In this document: positions 45,033 to 54,421 of the stretch, in pieces
How positions within the stretch are numbered: position 1 is the first letter of the stretch
How the letters are laid out: every line of letters begins with the position of its first letter
Assembly: GCF_004792655.1 (NCBI RefSeq)
Contig: NZ_SRZC01000019.1
Location: forward strand, 22,817 to 86,816
Direction of reading: 5' to 3'
Source: Palleniella muris
Lineage (GTDB): Bacteria; Bacteroidota; Bacteroidia; Bacteroidales; Bacteroidaceae
DNA: 64,000 bases
Program-made: the position numbers and the translations under genes
Notes under the pieces: model-generated
Told to the model about the DNA's origin: nothing
Database searches by the model: none
Seen by the model: the letters and a program-made list of their open reading frames with translations, nothing else

Positions 45033-45425
45033 TTATTCAAAGTTCTCACGAATCTTTCTTGCAATCTCCTCAAACTCTTCCTGTGAAAGGGAGAGTTTCG
45101 GATTGGAGAATATCATGTCCTTCTCCGACTGCATCGGAATGAGATGGATATGTGCATGAGGCACCTCCAGTCCGAGCACCGCCTGCCCAACCTTGATGCA
45201 AGGGAAAGCTTTCTTTATCGCCTTTGCCACACGTTTTGCGAACACTTGGAACTCTGCTATATCGTCATCCTCCATGTCAAAGATGTAGTCCACCTCACGG
45301 CGTGGAATGACGAGTGTGTGTCCCTTCTGCAAAGGATTGATGTCGAGGAAAGCATAGAACTTCTCGCTTTCCGCACACTTGTAGCTTGGAATCTCTCCAC
45401 AAGCAATTTTAGAGAATATAGACAT
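45033..45425 (-). CDS. HIT family nucleotide-binding hydrolase
   Basis: Protein of 130 residues starting MSIFSKIACGEIPSYKCAES. The histidine triad is HAHIHLIP, with the middle histidine as nucleophile for purine nucleotide phosphoramidates. KFYAFLDINPLQKGHTLVIP is the usual N-terminal match. Upstream codons from 45467 do not match the family and overlap a repeat-like stretch (GGGGATGGGTTGTTGC) in front of the gene. Confidence 0.93.
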   Translation of the reverse strand: MSIFSKIACGEIPSYKCAESEKFYAFLDINPLQKGHTLVIPRREVDYIFDMEDDDIAEFQVFAKRVAKAIKKAFPCIKVGQAVLGLEVPHAHIHLIPMQSEKDMIFSNPKLSLSQEEFEEIARKIRENFE

Positions 45426-45515
45426 AGTTGTAGATGTTATATTGTGGGGGATGGGTTGTTGCAACATGTTGTACCATGTTCAAACATACTGCAACAACCT
45501 ACAACCTTCTTTTCT

Positions 45516-47054
45516 TTATGCTACCTTGTTGAGCTTCTTGATGATAGAGAAGATGAACAGTGCGCTGATGAGGCAGATTCCTGCAAGAACGCCCCAGATT
45601 ACAGGGAGAGAGAAGTTCCATCCCCACATAAGTCCAGGAATCATCACAAGCTGGTTGCCTATGGCTGTGGCTGCGAACCACAGACCCATCATGAGTCCTG
45701 CGTACTTAGGAGGAGCAACCTTGCTGACAAAGCTGATGCCGATTGGCGAGAGGAGAAGCTCTGCGAAAGTGAGCACAAGGTATGTGGATATGAGCAGGTT
45801 TGCACTCACACGCTCAGGAGAAGTGCCTGCCTCTATCGCTGCAGCCTGGTCCATCGGAGTAAGAAGTCCGGTAGTTCCGGCTATCATAAGGAAGAACGCA
45901 GAGGCTGCGACAAGCATGCCAAGTCCAATCTTCTGCGGACTTGTAGGCTCTTTGCCCTTACGGTTGAGCCATGAGAAGAGTGCTACGCTGACCGGTGTGA
46001 GCATCACAACATAGCATGGATTGAACTGCTGGAAGATAGGAGCCTTGACGTCAACAATGCCTTCGAGTGAGTTGTACTTGTAGGAAAGGAACGCTCCGGC
46101 AGCGACGATGATAGCCACACTGATGCCGCGTCCGTTCATTGTCTTGCTCTGGAAGATGCCGAAGAGACCGTAAACGATGAAGATACAAGCCACGAGGTTT
46201 GTCACATCAAATGCCATGCTCTGCAATCCTTCGGATGTTGTCTGTGTATAGTCTCGTGCGAAGAGTGTCAGAGTAGCACCGTTCTGGTGGAATGCCATCC
46301 AGAAGAAGATAACGACAGCGAAGACAAGACAAAGGCATACGATACGCTCACGTGTCTCGGAAGCGGAAAGCTCCGGCACGTTTGTCTGCACTTTCTCTGC
46401 ACTGCCACTCTTTGATTTCTCACCTACAAGCACATGCTTATAGGTTGATTGTGAGAAATAATATATAAGTATGGAAACTATAAGGCTGACACAAGCCACT
46501 GCGAAAGCGAAATGGTAAGAGTCTGCCTCTGACACACCGAGACTGTTCTGTGCATAGTCCATAATCTTTATGGCAGCTGTAGGCGCGAACATAGCACCGA
46601 TGTTGATTGCCATATAAAACAAGCTGAATCCGGAGTCGCGCTTGTCGGCATACTGCGGAGCATCATAAAGGCGGCCAACCATAACCTGGAGGTTGCCTTT
46701 GAACAGTCCTGTGCCAAGGCTGACAAGAACCAATGCCACCGCCATCACTGCCACAGCGAGGAAATCTCCTCCCAAAGGCACAGACAGAAGAAGGTAGCCG
46801 ATGAACATGATGAAGATGCCTGTCGTCACCATCTTTCCGAATCCGAAGCGGTCAGCGGCAACACCTCCGATGACAGGGAGGAAATAAACCAGCATCAGGA
46901 ATGTGGAGTGAATTGTCGTCGCAAGACCCGGCTCATAGTGGAAGTTGGCCTGCAGATAGAGAATGAATACCGCGAGCATCGTATAATAGCCGAAACGCTC
47001 ACCGGTGTTGGCAAGGGCGAGAGCCCACAAGCCTTTAGGTTGTCCTTCAAACAT
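45516..47054 (-). CDS. POT/PTR2-family peptide:proton symporter
   Basis: Membrane protein of 512 residues with about 12-14 helices. The family motif ExxERFxYY is visible as ANTGERFGYYTMLAVFILYL, and FSLFYMAINIGAMFAPTAAI and FAELLLSPIGISFVSKVAPP are further marks of the bacterial POT group, which imports di- and tripeptides. A hydrophilic loop (GEKSKSGSAEKVQTNVPELS) joins the halves. The next gene upstream on the same strand is an MFS transporter 100 bases away, so the two may be coexpressed. Confidence 0.93.
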   Translation of the reverse strand: MFEGQPKGLWALALANTGERFGYYTMLAVFILYLQANFHYEPGLATTIHSTFLMLVYFLPVIGGVAADRFGFGKMVTTGIFIMFIGYLLLSVPLGGDFLAVAVMAVALVLVSLGTGLFKGNLQVMVGRLYDAPQYADKRDSGFSLFYMAINIGAMFAPTAAIKIMDYAQNSLGVSEADSYHFAFAVACVSLIVSILIYYFSQSTYKHVLVGEKSKSGSAEKVQTNVPELSASETRERIVCLCLVFAVVIFFWMAFHQNGATLTLFARDYTQTTSEGLQSMAFDVTNLVACIFIVYGLFGIFQSKTMNGRGISVAIIVAAGAFLSYKYNSLEGIVDVKAPIFQQFNPCYVVMLTPVSVALFSWLNRKGKEPTSPQKIGLGMLVAASAFFLMIAGTTGLLTPMDQAAAIEAGTSPERVSANLLISTYLVLTFAELLLSPIGISFVSKVAPPKYAGLMMGLWFAATAIGNQLVMIPGLMWGWNFSLPVIWGVLAGICLISALFIFSIIKKLNKVA

Positions 47055-47154
47055 AGATTTTTCTGTTTTTGTTGTCCCTGCGCCCTCCCTCCGTCATGAT
47101 GCGGAGAGAGGCGCGAGACGGTTAGTTGTTTTTTATGAATTAGATTGTATGGAT

Positions 47155-48567
47155 TTACTTTATATTAGGAAGCTCCAGTCCGTAGCCCCGCTTCTTGTCC
47201 ACAGCCTTCAGATATATGGCGATGATGAGCGCAAGCACACCGAAGCCGGCGAAGACGATGAGAGGCACAGTGTAGTCGTATGGGATGAAATCGGCACCTG
47301 CCTCCTTTGCCGCAATGACGGCAGGATTGTCCTCGTTTGTTGACGTAAGGATGTTGCCGATGAGCTTCGGAACGAAGCAAAGACCGATGTTCTGCACCCA
47401 GAAGATAAGGCAGTAGGCACTGCCGAGAATCTTCTCGTCGACAATCTTCGGCACACTTGGCCACAGTGCGGCAGGCACAAGGGCGAATGAAATGCCGAGA
47501 AGAACGATGGTGGAGTAAGCTATCACCGCACTCTTTGTCTCAGGAAGGACAAAGGCAAACACAAGGTGGCAGCAGATAAGCAGTAGCGCACCGCACATGA
47601 GCATTGTCGCTCCCTTGCCCTTACGGTCAAGGAAATTGCCGAGGAACGGGGTGATTACCGCCGCACCGATAGGGAACCAACGGAAGATGTTGGAAGCCTC
47701 TTCGGCGGAAATGCCGTCAAGATTGCACTGCAACATGTTAGCACCGTAGCGCTGGAACGGGAAAATCGCACTGTAATAGAGTACGCAGAGCAATGCCACA
47801 ATCCAGAAAGCCTCGGATGTAAGTATCTTGCCAAGGTCGCTGAACTTGAACTCTTCCTCCGGATCAGACTCTTCTGCAGTCACACCTGTCTGGCTGTCGA
47901 GTTTCTTGTCCATGAAGGTGAACACCGTGTAGGTTATCAGTCCGATGAGGAGAAGCACCGTACAGAATGCCACAGGGGCTACTACGGAGCCCATCTTGTC
48001 GGCTATAATCGGCGAGATAGAGAATATCGCAAACACACCGACACGTGCTATTGCCATCTCCAGACCCATGGCAAGAGCCATCTCCTTACCCTTGAACCAC
48101 TTCGCAATGGCCTTTGAGACGGTCGTTCCCGCCATTTCACAGCCACAGCCGAAAATCATGAATCCGAAGCAAGCCATCTTCGCACTGGCAGGCATACTCA
48201 CCCACCATGAGTTCAGCCAGTCGGCCATTGCCGTTGTCTGGAACCACTCTGTGATACCGATAAACTTAATCACCGCACCGATAAGCATCATGGATGCCGA
48301 CAGCTCGCCTGTGAAACGGATGCCCGTCTTGTCGAGAATCACACCGGCGATGATAAGGAAACCGCAGACATTCACGATGTATTCCGACGCCGCATAAGTG
48401 CCGAACACATCAGGAGTCCATCCACGCTGGCTCTCCATAAGAGCCTGAATAGGAGACATCACGTCCACGAACATGTATCCGAAGAACATCATGGACGCAA
48501 TGAGCACAAGTGCTGTCCAGCGCATTGCCGGAGAGTCATTGAGCTTTTTCTGTATTATTTCTGTCAT
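47155..48567 (-). CDS. Major facilitator superfamily transporter
   Basis: Membrane protein of 470 residues with 12 predicted helices. FIIAGVILDKTGIRFTGELS-like and GNFLDRKGKGATMLMCGALL correspond to the two DRxGRR-type loops of the MFS. KWFKGKEMALAMGLEMAIAR resembles transporters of the oxalate/formate or nitrate-like groups. Substrate unknown. A promoter box (48662-48669) lies about 95 bases upstream. Confidence 0.88.
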   Translation of the reverse strand: MTEIIQKKLNDSPAMRWTALVLIASMMFFGYMFVDVMSPIQALMESQRGWTPDVFGTYAASEYIVNVCGFLIIAGVILDKTGIRFTGELSASMMLIGAVIKFIGITEWFQTTAMADWLNSWWVSMPASAKMACFGFMIFGCGCEMAGTTVSKAIAKWFKGKEMALAMGLEMAIARVGVFAIFSISPIIADKMGSVVAPVAFCTVLLLIGLITYTVFTFMDKKLDSQTGVTAEESDPEEEFKFSDLGKILTSEAFWIVALLCVLYYSAIFPFQRYGANMLQCNLDGISAEEASNIFRWFPIGAAVITPFLGNFLDRKGKGATMLMCGALLLICCHLVFAFVLPETKSAVIAYSTIVLLGISFALVPAALWPSVPKIVDEKILGSAYCLIFWVQNIGLCFVPKLIGNILTSTNEDNPAVIAAKEAGADFIPYDYTVPLIVFAGFGVLALIIAIYLKAVDKKRGYGLELPNIK

Positions 48568-48661
48568 TTTTGTATAAGTTTTTCCTTACATTGTGCAGAA
48601 TCCATGCAAGCCGAAAGCAACTTTGGGTGAGCAAAATTGCATCCTTACACGTTATTCCGTG

Positions 48662-48669
48662 CAAAGATA
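48662..48669 (-). promoter_or_regulatory. -7 box for the MFS transporter gene
   Basis: CAAAGATA reads TATCTTTG on the minus strand. Confidence 0.55.
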
Positions 48670-48786
48670 ATAAAAAATATTCAATTATTGACCATTCTTA
48701 ACAAAAAAACTATACGTAGAAAGCATTATGTACATAAAAACAGAAGTTTTTCAGCCAAATGATTTGCATATTCCAATGAAAAAGAA

Positions 48787-48794
48787 TAACTTTG
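48787..48794 (+). promoter_or_regulatory. -7 box of the toxin-antitoxin operon
   Basis: TAACTTTG, about 30 bases before the antitoxin ATG at 48825. Confidence 0.6.
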
Positions 48795-48824
48795 CATCAT
48801 CAATCCAATAACACCAAAAACAAT

Positions 48825-49052
48825 ATGAATGCAATAATGCACATGCCAATGGAAAGCCTTTGGACTGTAATCCAGTCGTTGTCCATCAAGAACAAGCGCT
48901 GGCTTTCAGACCGACTGATGGAAGACCTTTCCCAGTCCAAAGAGGCAGTAGAGACAACAAAAAAGGAAATGCTTGACAGAGTTGTCGCCGGCTTCACAGA
49001 TATTAAAGAAGGACGGACACATCCATTAAACGAACTCTGGGAGCAGCTATGA
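48825..49052 (+). CDS. Antitoxin of a type II toxin-antitoxin pair
   Basis: Protein of 75 residues: MNAIMHMPMESLWTVIQSLS, then IKNKRWLSDRLMEDLSQSKE and a charged end GRTHPLNELWEQL. This fits small Bacteroidetes antitoxins paired with RelE/YafQ-like toxins. The reading starts after the promoter box, so earlier in-frame codons are excluded. The stop overlaps the toxin start (ATGA), the usual arrangement with antitoxin first. Confidence 0.75.
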   Translation: MNAIMHMPMESLWTVIQSLSIKNKRWLSDRLMEDLSQSKEAVETTKKEMLDRVVAGFTDIKEGRTHPLNELWEQL

Positions 49053-49393
49053 ATATAGAATTCAGGTACACAGACGAATTCCTACGAGAGGCAAAGATTC
49101 TTTCAAAACGCTATCATTCATTCAAAGATGATTTGAAGAAATTCTGCGCAGATTATGCAAACAACCCATCTTTAGGTGATGATTTGGGCAATGGCATCCG
49201 CAAAATAAGAATGGCAATAGCTTCAAAAGGCAAGGGGAAAAGCAATGGAGCAAGGGTTATCACGTTCACACTTTATATTGATACGCAAAACTCCACTGTT
49301 TATCTTGCCCTGATTTATGACAAAAGCAAACAGGCATCAGTATCAAAAAAGGATATTCTTGATGTACTCCGAAGCAATTTTCTGATTGATTAA
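49049..49393 (+). CDS. RelE/ParE-superfamily toxin
   Basis: Protein of 114 residues. EFRYTDEFLREAKILSKRYH at the start and GNGIRKIRMAIASKGKGKSN then GARVITFTLYIDTQNSTVYL and ALIYDKSKQASVSKKDI match the RelE-like mRNA interferase fold in the variant with the KGKGKSGGARVI signature. It would cut mRNA at the ribosome when not bound by the antitoxin. It forms an operon with the upstream antitoxin (4-base overlap) and is followed by a terminator. Confidence 0.88.
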   Translation: MNIEFRYTDEFLREAKILSKRYHSFKDDLKKFCADYANNPSLGDDLGNGIRKIRMAIASKGKGKSNGARVITFTLYIDTQNSTVYLALIYDKSKQASVSKKDILDVLRSNFLID

Positions 49394-49417
49394 AAGCAAT
49401 ATCAACTTACCGAACAG

Positions 49418-49470
49418 AAGAACCGCACTTATGGCTGTCGTTGAGAAACCATAAGTGCGATTCTTTATAT
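49418..49470 (+). terminator. Terminator of the toxin-antitoxin operon
   Basis: AAGAACCGCACTTATGG (49418-49434) pairs with CCATAAGTGCGATTCTT (49449-49465), one mismatch, followed by TATATTT. Confidence 0.75.
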
Positions 49471-49595
49471 TTAGATATTTCATCAAATATTTACACGCTT
49501 ATTCTACGATATACCATCTACCGCATAGCATTTCTTTTCCCTGTTGAACTACTACAAACAGAATGTATCGTGGGGCGCATTCATGGAATGACTTT

Positions 49596-52178
49596 TTATT
49601 TCACAGTCACCACAATCGTCTGCAAGTCTTCGGCGCGTGAGCTGTTGCCGACCATCACGTTGTACTTGCCTGGTATGACGCGCATTGTGTTCGACTCTTT
49701 GTCCCAGCACTCAAAGGCTTCGCGCGGGAGTTCCATCTCGACTTCCGTCTTCTGCCCTGCCCCAACGTTGACGCGGCGGAAAGCCTTGAGCGTCTTGATA
49801 GGACCGTCTGTGTCAGCGATGCGTTTCACATAGACCTGCACAACCTCCTCGCCGTCACAGCTGCCGATGTTCTCCAAAGCAACAGACAGTTTGCCTTTCT
49901 TGTAGCGAGGCTTGCCGAACACAAAGTCGGTGTAGCTCATTCCGTAGCCGAAAGCCCACAGCGGTGTGCCTTGGAAGTAGCGGTATGTGCGCCCTGCCAT
50001 AGTATAATCAAGGAAATCAGGGAGGTCGTTCACACTCTTATAGAATGTTATAGGGAGCTTTCCTGAAGGGTTGTAGTCGCCGAAGAGCACATCAGCGACA
50101 GCGTCACCTCCTCGTTCGCCCGGATACCATGCCTGAAGAATCGCCTCACAGTTCTCAGACTCGTCAGCGAGTGCTATCGCCGAACCTGAGCAGTTGATGT
50201 AGACAACGCGCTTGCCGGCGGCTTTCAACGCCTTGATGAGCTCGCGCTGAGCCTGCGGAAGCTGTATGTCCGTGCGGTCACCACCCTTGAATCCGTAAGC
50301 GTCGACCTTCATTTCCTCGCCCTCAAGGCGTGGAGAGATACCGCCGACAAAGACCACAACATCGGCATCGGCTGCCTGAGCAACCAGCTCATTGTTGGAA
50401 ACAGTGTGCTTCTCATTGATATCAAACTCAAAATGTGCCATACCGCTGACCTGAATATAGTCAACCTGTATGTCGTATGCCCTGCCGGCAACGGCTTTCA
50501 GTTCCCTGCGAGTGGTCTGCATACCGTGAGCCGAGCGGAATCGGTTAGCCACGGTGTCACCGTTGATTATCAGGCGATAGCCGTCGTCAGCCTTAAGGTC
50601 GATGGTCACGGTGCAGTCCTTTTGCGGCTTGAACACAGTGGTGTAAGTAGCTGAAAAGTCCTCCAACTCCACGCCCGGCGCAAAGACAGTGTTGCCGCCG
50701 TTGTCAAGATGTATGGAATTTGTGTACACTGTGGCAGCAGCAGGAGCACCTTCCTGCTCTTTGTTGTTCCAGTAGAAAGCCTCAACACCCGGAACACCGG
50801 AGCGCGTGGTCAATTCGTTGAAATGGCTGATGGTCACAGCGTTGGCAACATGTCCCGCACCGTTGATGTACTTCACGGTGGCATTCTTGCCCACCTTAGC
50901 CTTTATTCCGTCAAGGATTGTCACGGTGTGGGTAGGATAACCGCTGTAGTTTCCCCACTGCATCACACTGTCGTTGGCATTCGGACCTATGACAGCGATG
51001 TTAAGGTTCTCTTTTGCAAGCGGAAGGATGTTGTTCTTGTTCTGCAACAAGACCATGGACTCCTGCGCCATCTTGTAGGCAAGATCGTTGTGAGCCTTGG
51101 AGCACAGACGCTCCTCAGGTATCTGCATCCATGGCACAAGGTGGTCAGGGTCCATCTCACCAAGGCGGAAACGTCCGACAAAGAGGCGTTTCAGGGAGAC
51201 ATCGAGGTCACTTTCCTTGAGTTCACCCTCCCTGACAGCCTGAGGGATAGCCTTGTAGACAGAGCCACATTCGTTGTCCGTTCCGGCAAGAATGGCCTTG
51301 GCAGTGGACTCCACTGGTGTCTTTGTGTACTCATGATGCCCCTTTGTATGGAAGTCGCGGATAGCTCCGCAGTCAGAGACAACTATGCCCTTGAAGCCCC
51401 ATTCGCCACGGAGAATCTGCTGCAGATAGCGTGTCTGACCGCAGCAAGGCTGTCCGTCGATGCGCTGATAGGCACACATGACCTCAGCGACATCACCTTC
51501 CTGCACCAACGCCTTGAACGCCGGGAGATAGGTCTCCCACAGGTCGCGCTCAGGCAGGTTCTCAATGTTGAACGAATGGCGGTTCCATTCCGGACCGGAA
51601 TGCACGGCATAGTGCTTGGCGCAAGATAAGAGTTTCTTGTACTTCGCATCCTTGGGTCCCTCAAGACCGCGCACCACGGCAAGTCCCATGCGTGTCGTGA
51701 GATACGGGTCTTCGCCGTAAGTCTCCTGTCCGCGTCCCCAACGCGGGTCACGGAATATATTAATATTAGGTGTCCAGAACGACAGACCCTGATAGCGGTT
51801 CATCTGTCCCGCACGTACCGCCTGGCGGTACTTTATGCGCGCCTCGTCACTCGCAGCGTCGAAACAGCGGAAGAGCAGGGCATCGTCCCATGATGCCGCC
51901 ATGCCCATCGTGATAGGGAACACTGTGGCAAAACCGTTTCTTGCCACACCGTGCAGTGTCTCGTTCCACCACTGGAATGGCTTGATACCAAGCCGTTCCA
52001 CAGGACCGGAGACATCAATCATGAGACGCGCCTTTTCCTCCAGCGTCAGCCTGCCTATGAGGTCGTCGGCACGCTGTTCGGGAGTGAGTGATGTGTCTTG
52101 ATAGGGATAAGTTGTCTGGGCTGTGGCAGAGAATGTAATCGCCACGCCGAAAGCCATTACTGACAGTTGCTTTAACAT
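49596..52178 (-). CDS. Glycoside hydrolase family 3, xylosidase-like, with PA14 insert
   Basis: Exported protein of 860 residues (signal peptide MLKQLSVMAFGVAITFSATA). The GH3 barrel runs from about residue 25 to 370, with the catalytic nucleophile Asp269 in GIVVSDCGAI and FRDPRWGRGQETYGEDPYLT. The second domain (VLLQNKNNILPLAKENLNIA onward) is split by a PA14-like insert near residues 460-600 (DLKADDGYRLIINGDTVANR). The protein ends with a fibronectin-like domain (VVQVYVKRI). The architecture equals that of Prevotella Xyl3A-type beta-xylosidases, which remove xylose from xylo-oligosaccharides. Together with xylA it suggests hemicellulose use. The promoter box may be CAAAAATA at 52261-52268. 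Confidence 0.93.
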   Translation of the reverse strand: MLKQLSVMAFGVAITFSATAQTTYPYQDTSLTPEQRADDLIGRLTLEEKARLMIDVSGPVERLGIKPFQWWNETLHGVARNGFATVFPITMGMAASWDDALLFRCFDAASDEARIKYRQAVRAGQMNRYQGLSFWTPNINIFRDPRWGRGQETYGEDPYLTTRMGLAVVRGLEGPKDAKYKKLLSCAKHYAVHSGPEWNRHSFNIENLPERDLWETYLPAFKALVQEGDVAEVMCAYQRIDGQPCCGQTRYLQQILRGEWGFKGIVVSDCGAIRDFHTKGHHEYTKTPVESTAKAILAGTDNECGSVYKAIPQAVREGELKESDLDVSLKRLFVGRFRLGEMDPDHLVPWMQIPEERLCSKAHNDLAYKMAQESMVLLQNKNNILPLAKENLNIAVIGPNANDSVMQWGNYSGYPTHTVTILDGIKAKVGKNATVKYINGAGHVANAVTISHFNELTTRSGVPGVEAFYWNNKEQEGAPAAATVYTNSIHLDNGGNTVFAPGVELEDFSATYTTVFKPQKDCTVTIDLKADDGYRLIINGDTVANRFRSAHGMQTTRRELKAVAGRAYDIQVDYIQVSGMAHFEFDINEKHTVSNNELVAQAADADVVVFVGGISPRLEGEEMKVDAYGFKGGDRTDIQLPQAQRELIKALKAAGKRVVYINCSGSAIALADESENCEAILQAWYPGERGGDAVADVLFGDYNPSGKLPITFYKSVNDLPDFLDYTMAGRTYRYFQGTPLWAFGYGMSYTDFVFGKPRYKKGKLSVALENIGSCDGEEVVQVYVKRIADTDGPIKTLKAFRRVNVGAGQKTEVEMELPREAFECWDKESNTMRVIPGKYNVMVGNSSRAEDLQTIVVTVK

Positions 52179-52260
52179 GGTTCGTATATTATAGGTTTAT
52201 ATTTGCAGAAAGTGTGCGCTATCCTTTTGCCTCCACAAAGAATAATTTCTGCAAATTTCG

Positions 52261-52268
52261 CAAAAATA
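52261..52268 (-). promoter_or_regulatory. Possible -7 box for the GH3 gene
   Basis: CAAAAATA reads TATTTTTG on the minus strand, 83 bases upstream of the GH3 start. Nothing else is visible in the 52179-52515 gap. Confidence 0.4.
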
Positions 52269-52515
52269 ATCGAGAATGCCAAACCATTGTATGTAATTCC
52301 ACCCTCTTCCGCTTGTTTTTCCACCATTTTATTCCGCAAGAGCTTATTCTGGATAAATCTGACAGAATAGTTTCTAAAGATGAAAAAGCAATGAAAAGCA
52401 GAATAACATCCATGTAATATATGCGTGTTTGTTATAAACAACGCATTGATAATACAATCCCTGCACCCCGGCTATTGGCAGAACATTATTGTCAAGGTCT
52501 TTGTCACCTCGATAA

Positions 52516-53220
52516 TTAATATGCTGCTTTGCCTATATGGCTTATCCCGTCAGAATCAATTTGACAACACCATTTCACATGTGAGTAGCCAGGCAGACTA
52601 CATGCTGTCACACGCCCCTTTGCCAACATGTCATCTCTTTGGGCATGCTTGTCATAATCCATCTCACAAATCTCAATCTTCATACCTTCCGCCAGAGTGT
52701 GTGGATTGTCATTCACATCCATCCTTGTGTCAGATTTTGAAAACAAGACCAAATCATCACGTACCAGTTCATTGAAGTCCACTTTAAATCTTGGGATTAC
52801 AGGACGGCTTTCATTCACATCAATATAATACAGAGCATCATGATCCGTAATGCTATACAACTTCTGAAAATCCTGCGACATCAGATAAAACTCGTCAAGA
52901 CCATCACAATCGCCTATGAATGTATATATGTCGGCCATACTCCCTCTGAATATCACAAAATCCGTATCCCAATAATTGATTATGAAATAAAGAACTCTAT
53001 CCTTATCAATGAAGTCCGGCAGATGCAAATAAGGATCCTCCATATTACAATCAAGCAATTCCGGGACATACTTGAAACTCAACCATAATGCCCGAGGATT
53101 GCCAATTATAAACGTGGCATACAGTCTATGCAGCAGTTTATCCTTTTCTCTTCCTTCTATTTTTTGAAGAGGAAGCTTATTGTCTCGGACTGTTCTGTCA
53201 ATTTCTTCATAGTCAAACAT
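52516..53220 (-). CDS. Hypothetical protein, possibly DUF6756-like
   Basis: Soluble protein of 234 residues, MFDYEEIDRTVRDNKLPLQK at the start. The middle, RVLYFIINYWDTDFVIFRGS then GDCDGLDEFYLMSQDFQKLY and SITDHDALYYID, resembles small proteins of the DUF6756 type; I am not certain. The C-terminal third (DLVLFSKSDTRMDVNDNPHT onward) is rich in Asp and Cys. No signal peptide. It is the distal member of a group of unrelated small acidic genes on the same strand up to 55009, and could be an immunity-type protein, as inference from context. Confidence 0.6.
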   Translation of the reverse strand: MFDYEEIDRTVRDNKLPLQKIEGREKDKLLHRLYATFIIGNPRALWLSFKYVPELLDCNMEDPYLHLPDFIDKDRVLYFIINYWDTDFVIFRGSMADIYTFIGDCDGLDEFYLMSQDFQKLYSITDHDALYYIDVNESRPVIPRFKVDFNELVRDDLVLFSKSDTRMDVNDNPHTLAEGMKIEICEMDYDKHAQRDDMLAKGRVTACSLPGYSHVKWCCQIDSDGISHIGKAAY

Positions 53221-53892
53221 AGTGCTTCCGGCTTTAATCCGCTATTATATCATATCGAAGTTTTACTGTTATTTCATCAATCTACGCCAAGATATCAAGC
53301 AACAGACTCTATGAGTTCCTTCCGAACTCGTCGAACTCACAAAGCCGACGGGAAATGTCGATGTATAAATCGCAGTTGGACACATTGACACCCCCTTTTC
53401 TGTTCTTATATCCCGGACGCTCCATTTGCCGCTCAACGTTAGCACAGAGTGTGAGCGTCCATTTCCGGTCAACAGCCAATTGCACCCAAACAGATATCGT
53501 CCAGACCCAATATTTTGGCAATGGCGGCAGCCTCGTAATTCCAACCGCCATCATCCGTTAAAGCCATTTTCAGCCCCCAACGGCTTTCTCTGCTCCGGCT
53601 TCATGTCATCGCAGAGAAAGCGGCCATAGTCCGCCAGGAACTTGATTGCTTTCAGATTGTCGCCGACCCCAGCCCGCTCCATCCATGATAGACGGCGGGA
53701 GGAAACCTTGCAATCGAATGTGTGATAATACATGCCAAGCATACATTGCGCCTATGCACTGCCTGCTCGGCTGCAAGAGTTATCGCTTCGGCCGCCGGCC
53801 GGGCCACCTCATAAGCGTCAAAATCACCGGCACCCTGCTCTATGATTTTGAAATGCTCTGACAGTTCTTTCATATTGACCTGCTCTGTGCAG
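53221..53892 (-). pseudogene. Decayed coding stretch between small acidic genes
   Basis: Minus-strand pieces in different frames look like former coding sequence: MKELSEHFKIIEQGAGDFDA then EVARPAAEAITLAAEQAVHR (53874 down to about 53700), GVGDNLKAIKFLADYGRFLC then DMKPEQRKPLGAENG (about 53665-53560), and ALTDDGGWNYEAAAIAKILG then LDDICLGAIGC (about 53565-53470). The order and amino-acid character suggest one or two small genes broken by frameshifts. I do not recognise the families. A CGAACTCGTCGAACTCAC motif at 53323-53340 belongs to a dispersed palindrome family. Confidence 0.5.
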
Positions 53893-54399
53893 TTAATAAT
53901 CAATCGCCCTTCGCAATGCATCGCGGATTCCGATACAGTCGCCGACCAGTTCCTGCAAGTCCTCCTCTGTCATCATCTCTGCCAATCCATATTCCTGAGG
54001 AGCGGAAATGAAACTGTCCAAGCCGCCAAGAAGCAGACTCACGTCCTCTTTGTCGGCCAATATGGAAAATGTGTTTGCATACTCTCCGCCATCATCCAAA
54101 GCAGACATTTCGACCACCCCGCTTTCAAGGCTTTCCAACAGGATGGCCGACAAGTCCGCCACCACATCCACTGCCATGTCAAAATGCGCTTCGCATGAGT
54201 CTTCTGTTTCAAAATATGCATCACCGTCATTCACATCCCCGTTCTTCAGGATAGTGTCGATGTGGAGGTCTGCCATTATTCCTTTAAGCGGCAATTTCTC
54301 TTCTTGCTGCATTCCGAAGTAATCAAGCAGAAGCAAGGAGTCGTCGCTTCCTCCCACAAAGCCGCCCCACCATCGGGCAATGTACAATTCTTTACCCAT
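53893..54399 (-). CDS. Hypothetical acidic protein
   Basis: Protein of 168 residues starting MGKELYIARWWGGFVGGSDD. It continues SLLLLDYFGMQQEEKLPLKG and is strongly acidic, with many Asp and Glu in the second half (ADKEDVSLLLGGLDSFISAP). No signal peptide or membrane helix, and no family that I recognise. The start is chosen because upstream codons overlap the gene at 54422 and have different composition. It follows that gene after 22 bases on the same strand, so they are probably cotranscribed. Confidence 0.6.
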   Translation of the reverse strand: MGKELYIARWWGGFVGGSDDSLLLLDYFGMQQEEKLPLKGIMADLHIDTILKNGDVNDGDAYFETEDSCEAHFDMAVDVVADLSAILLESLESGVVEMSALDDGGEYANTFSILADKEDVSLLLGGLDSFISAPQEYGLAEMMTEEDLQELVGDCIGIRDALRRAIDY

Positions 54400-54421
54400 A
54401 CAATTATTTTTTGTCTTGCAA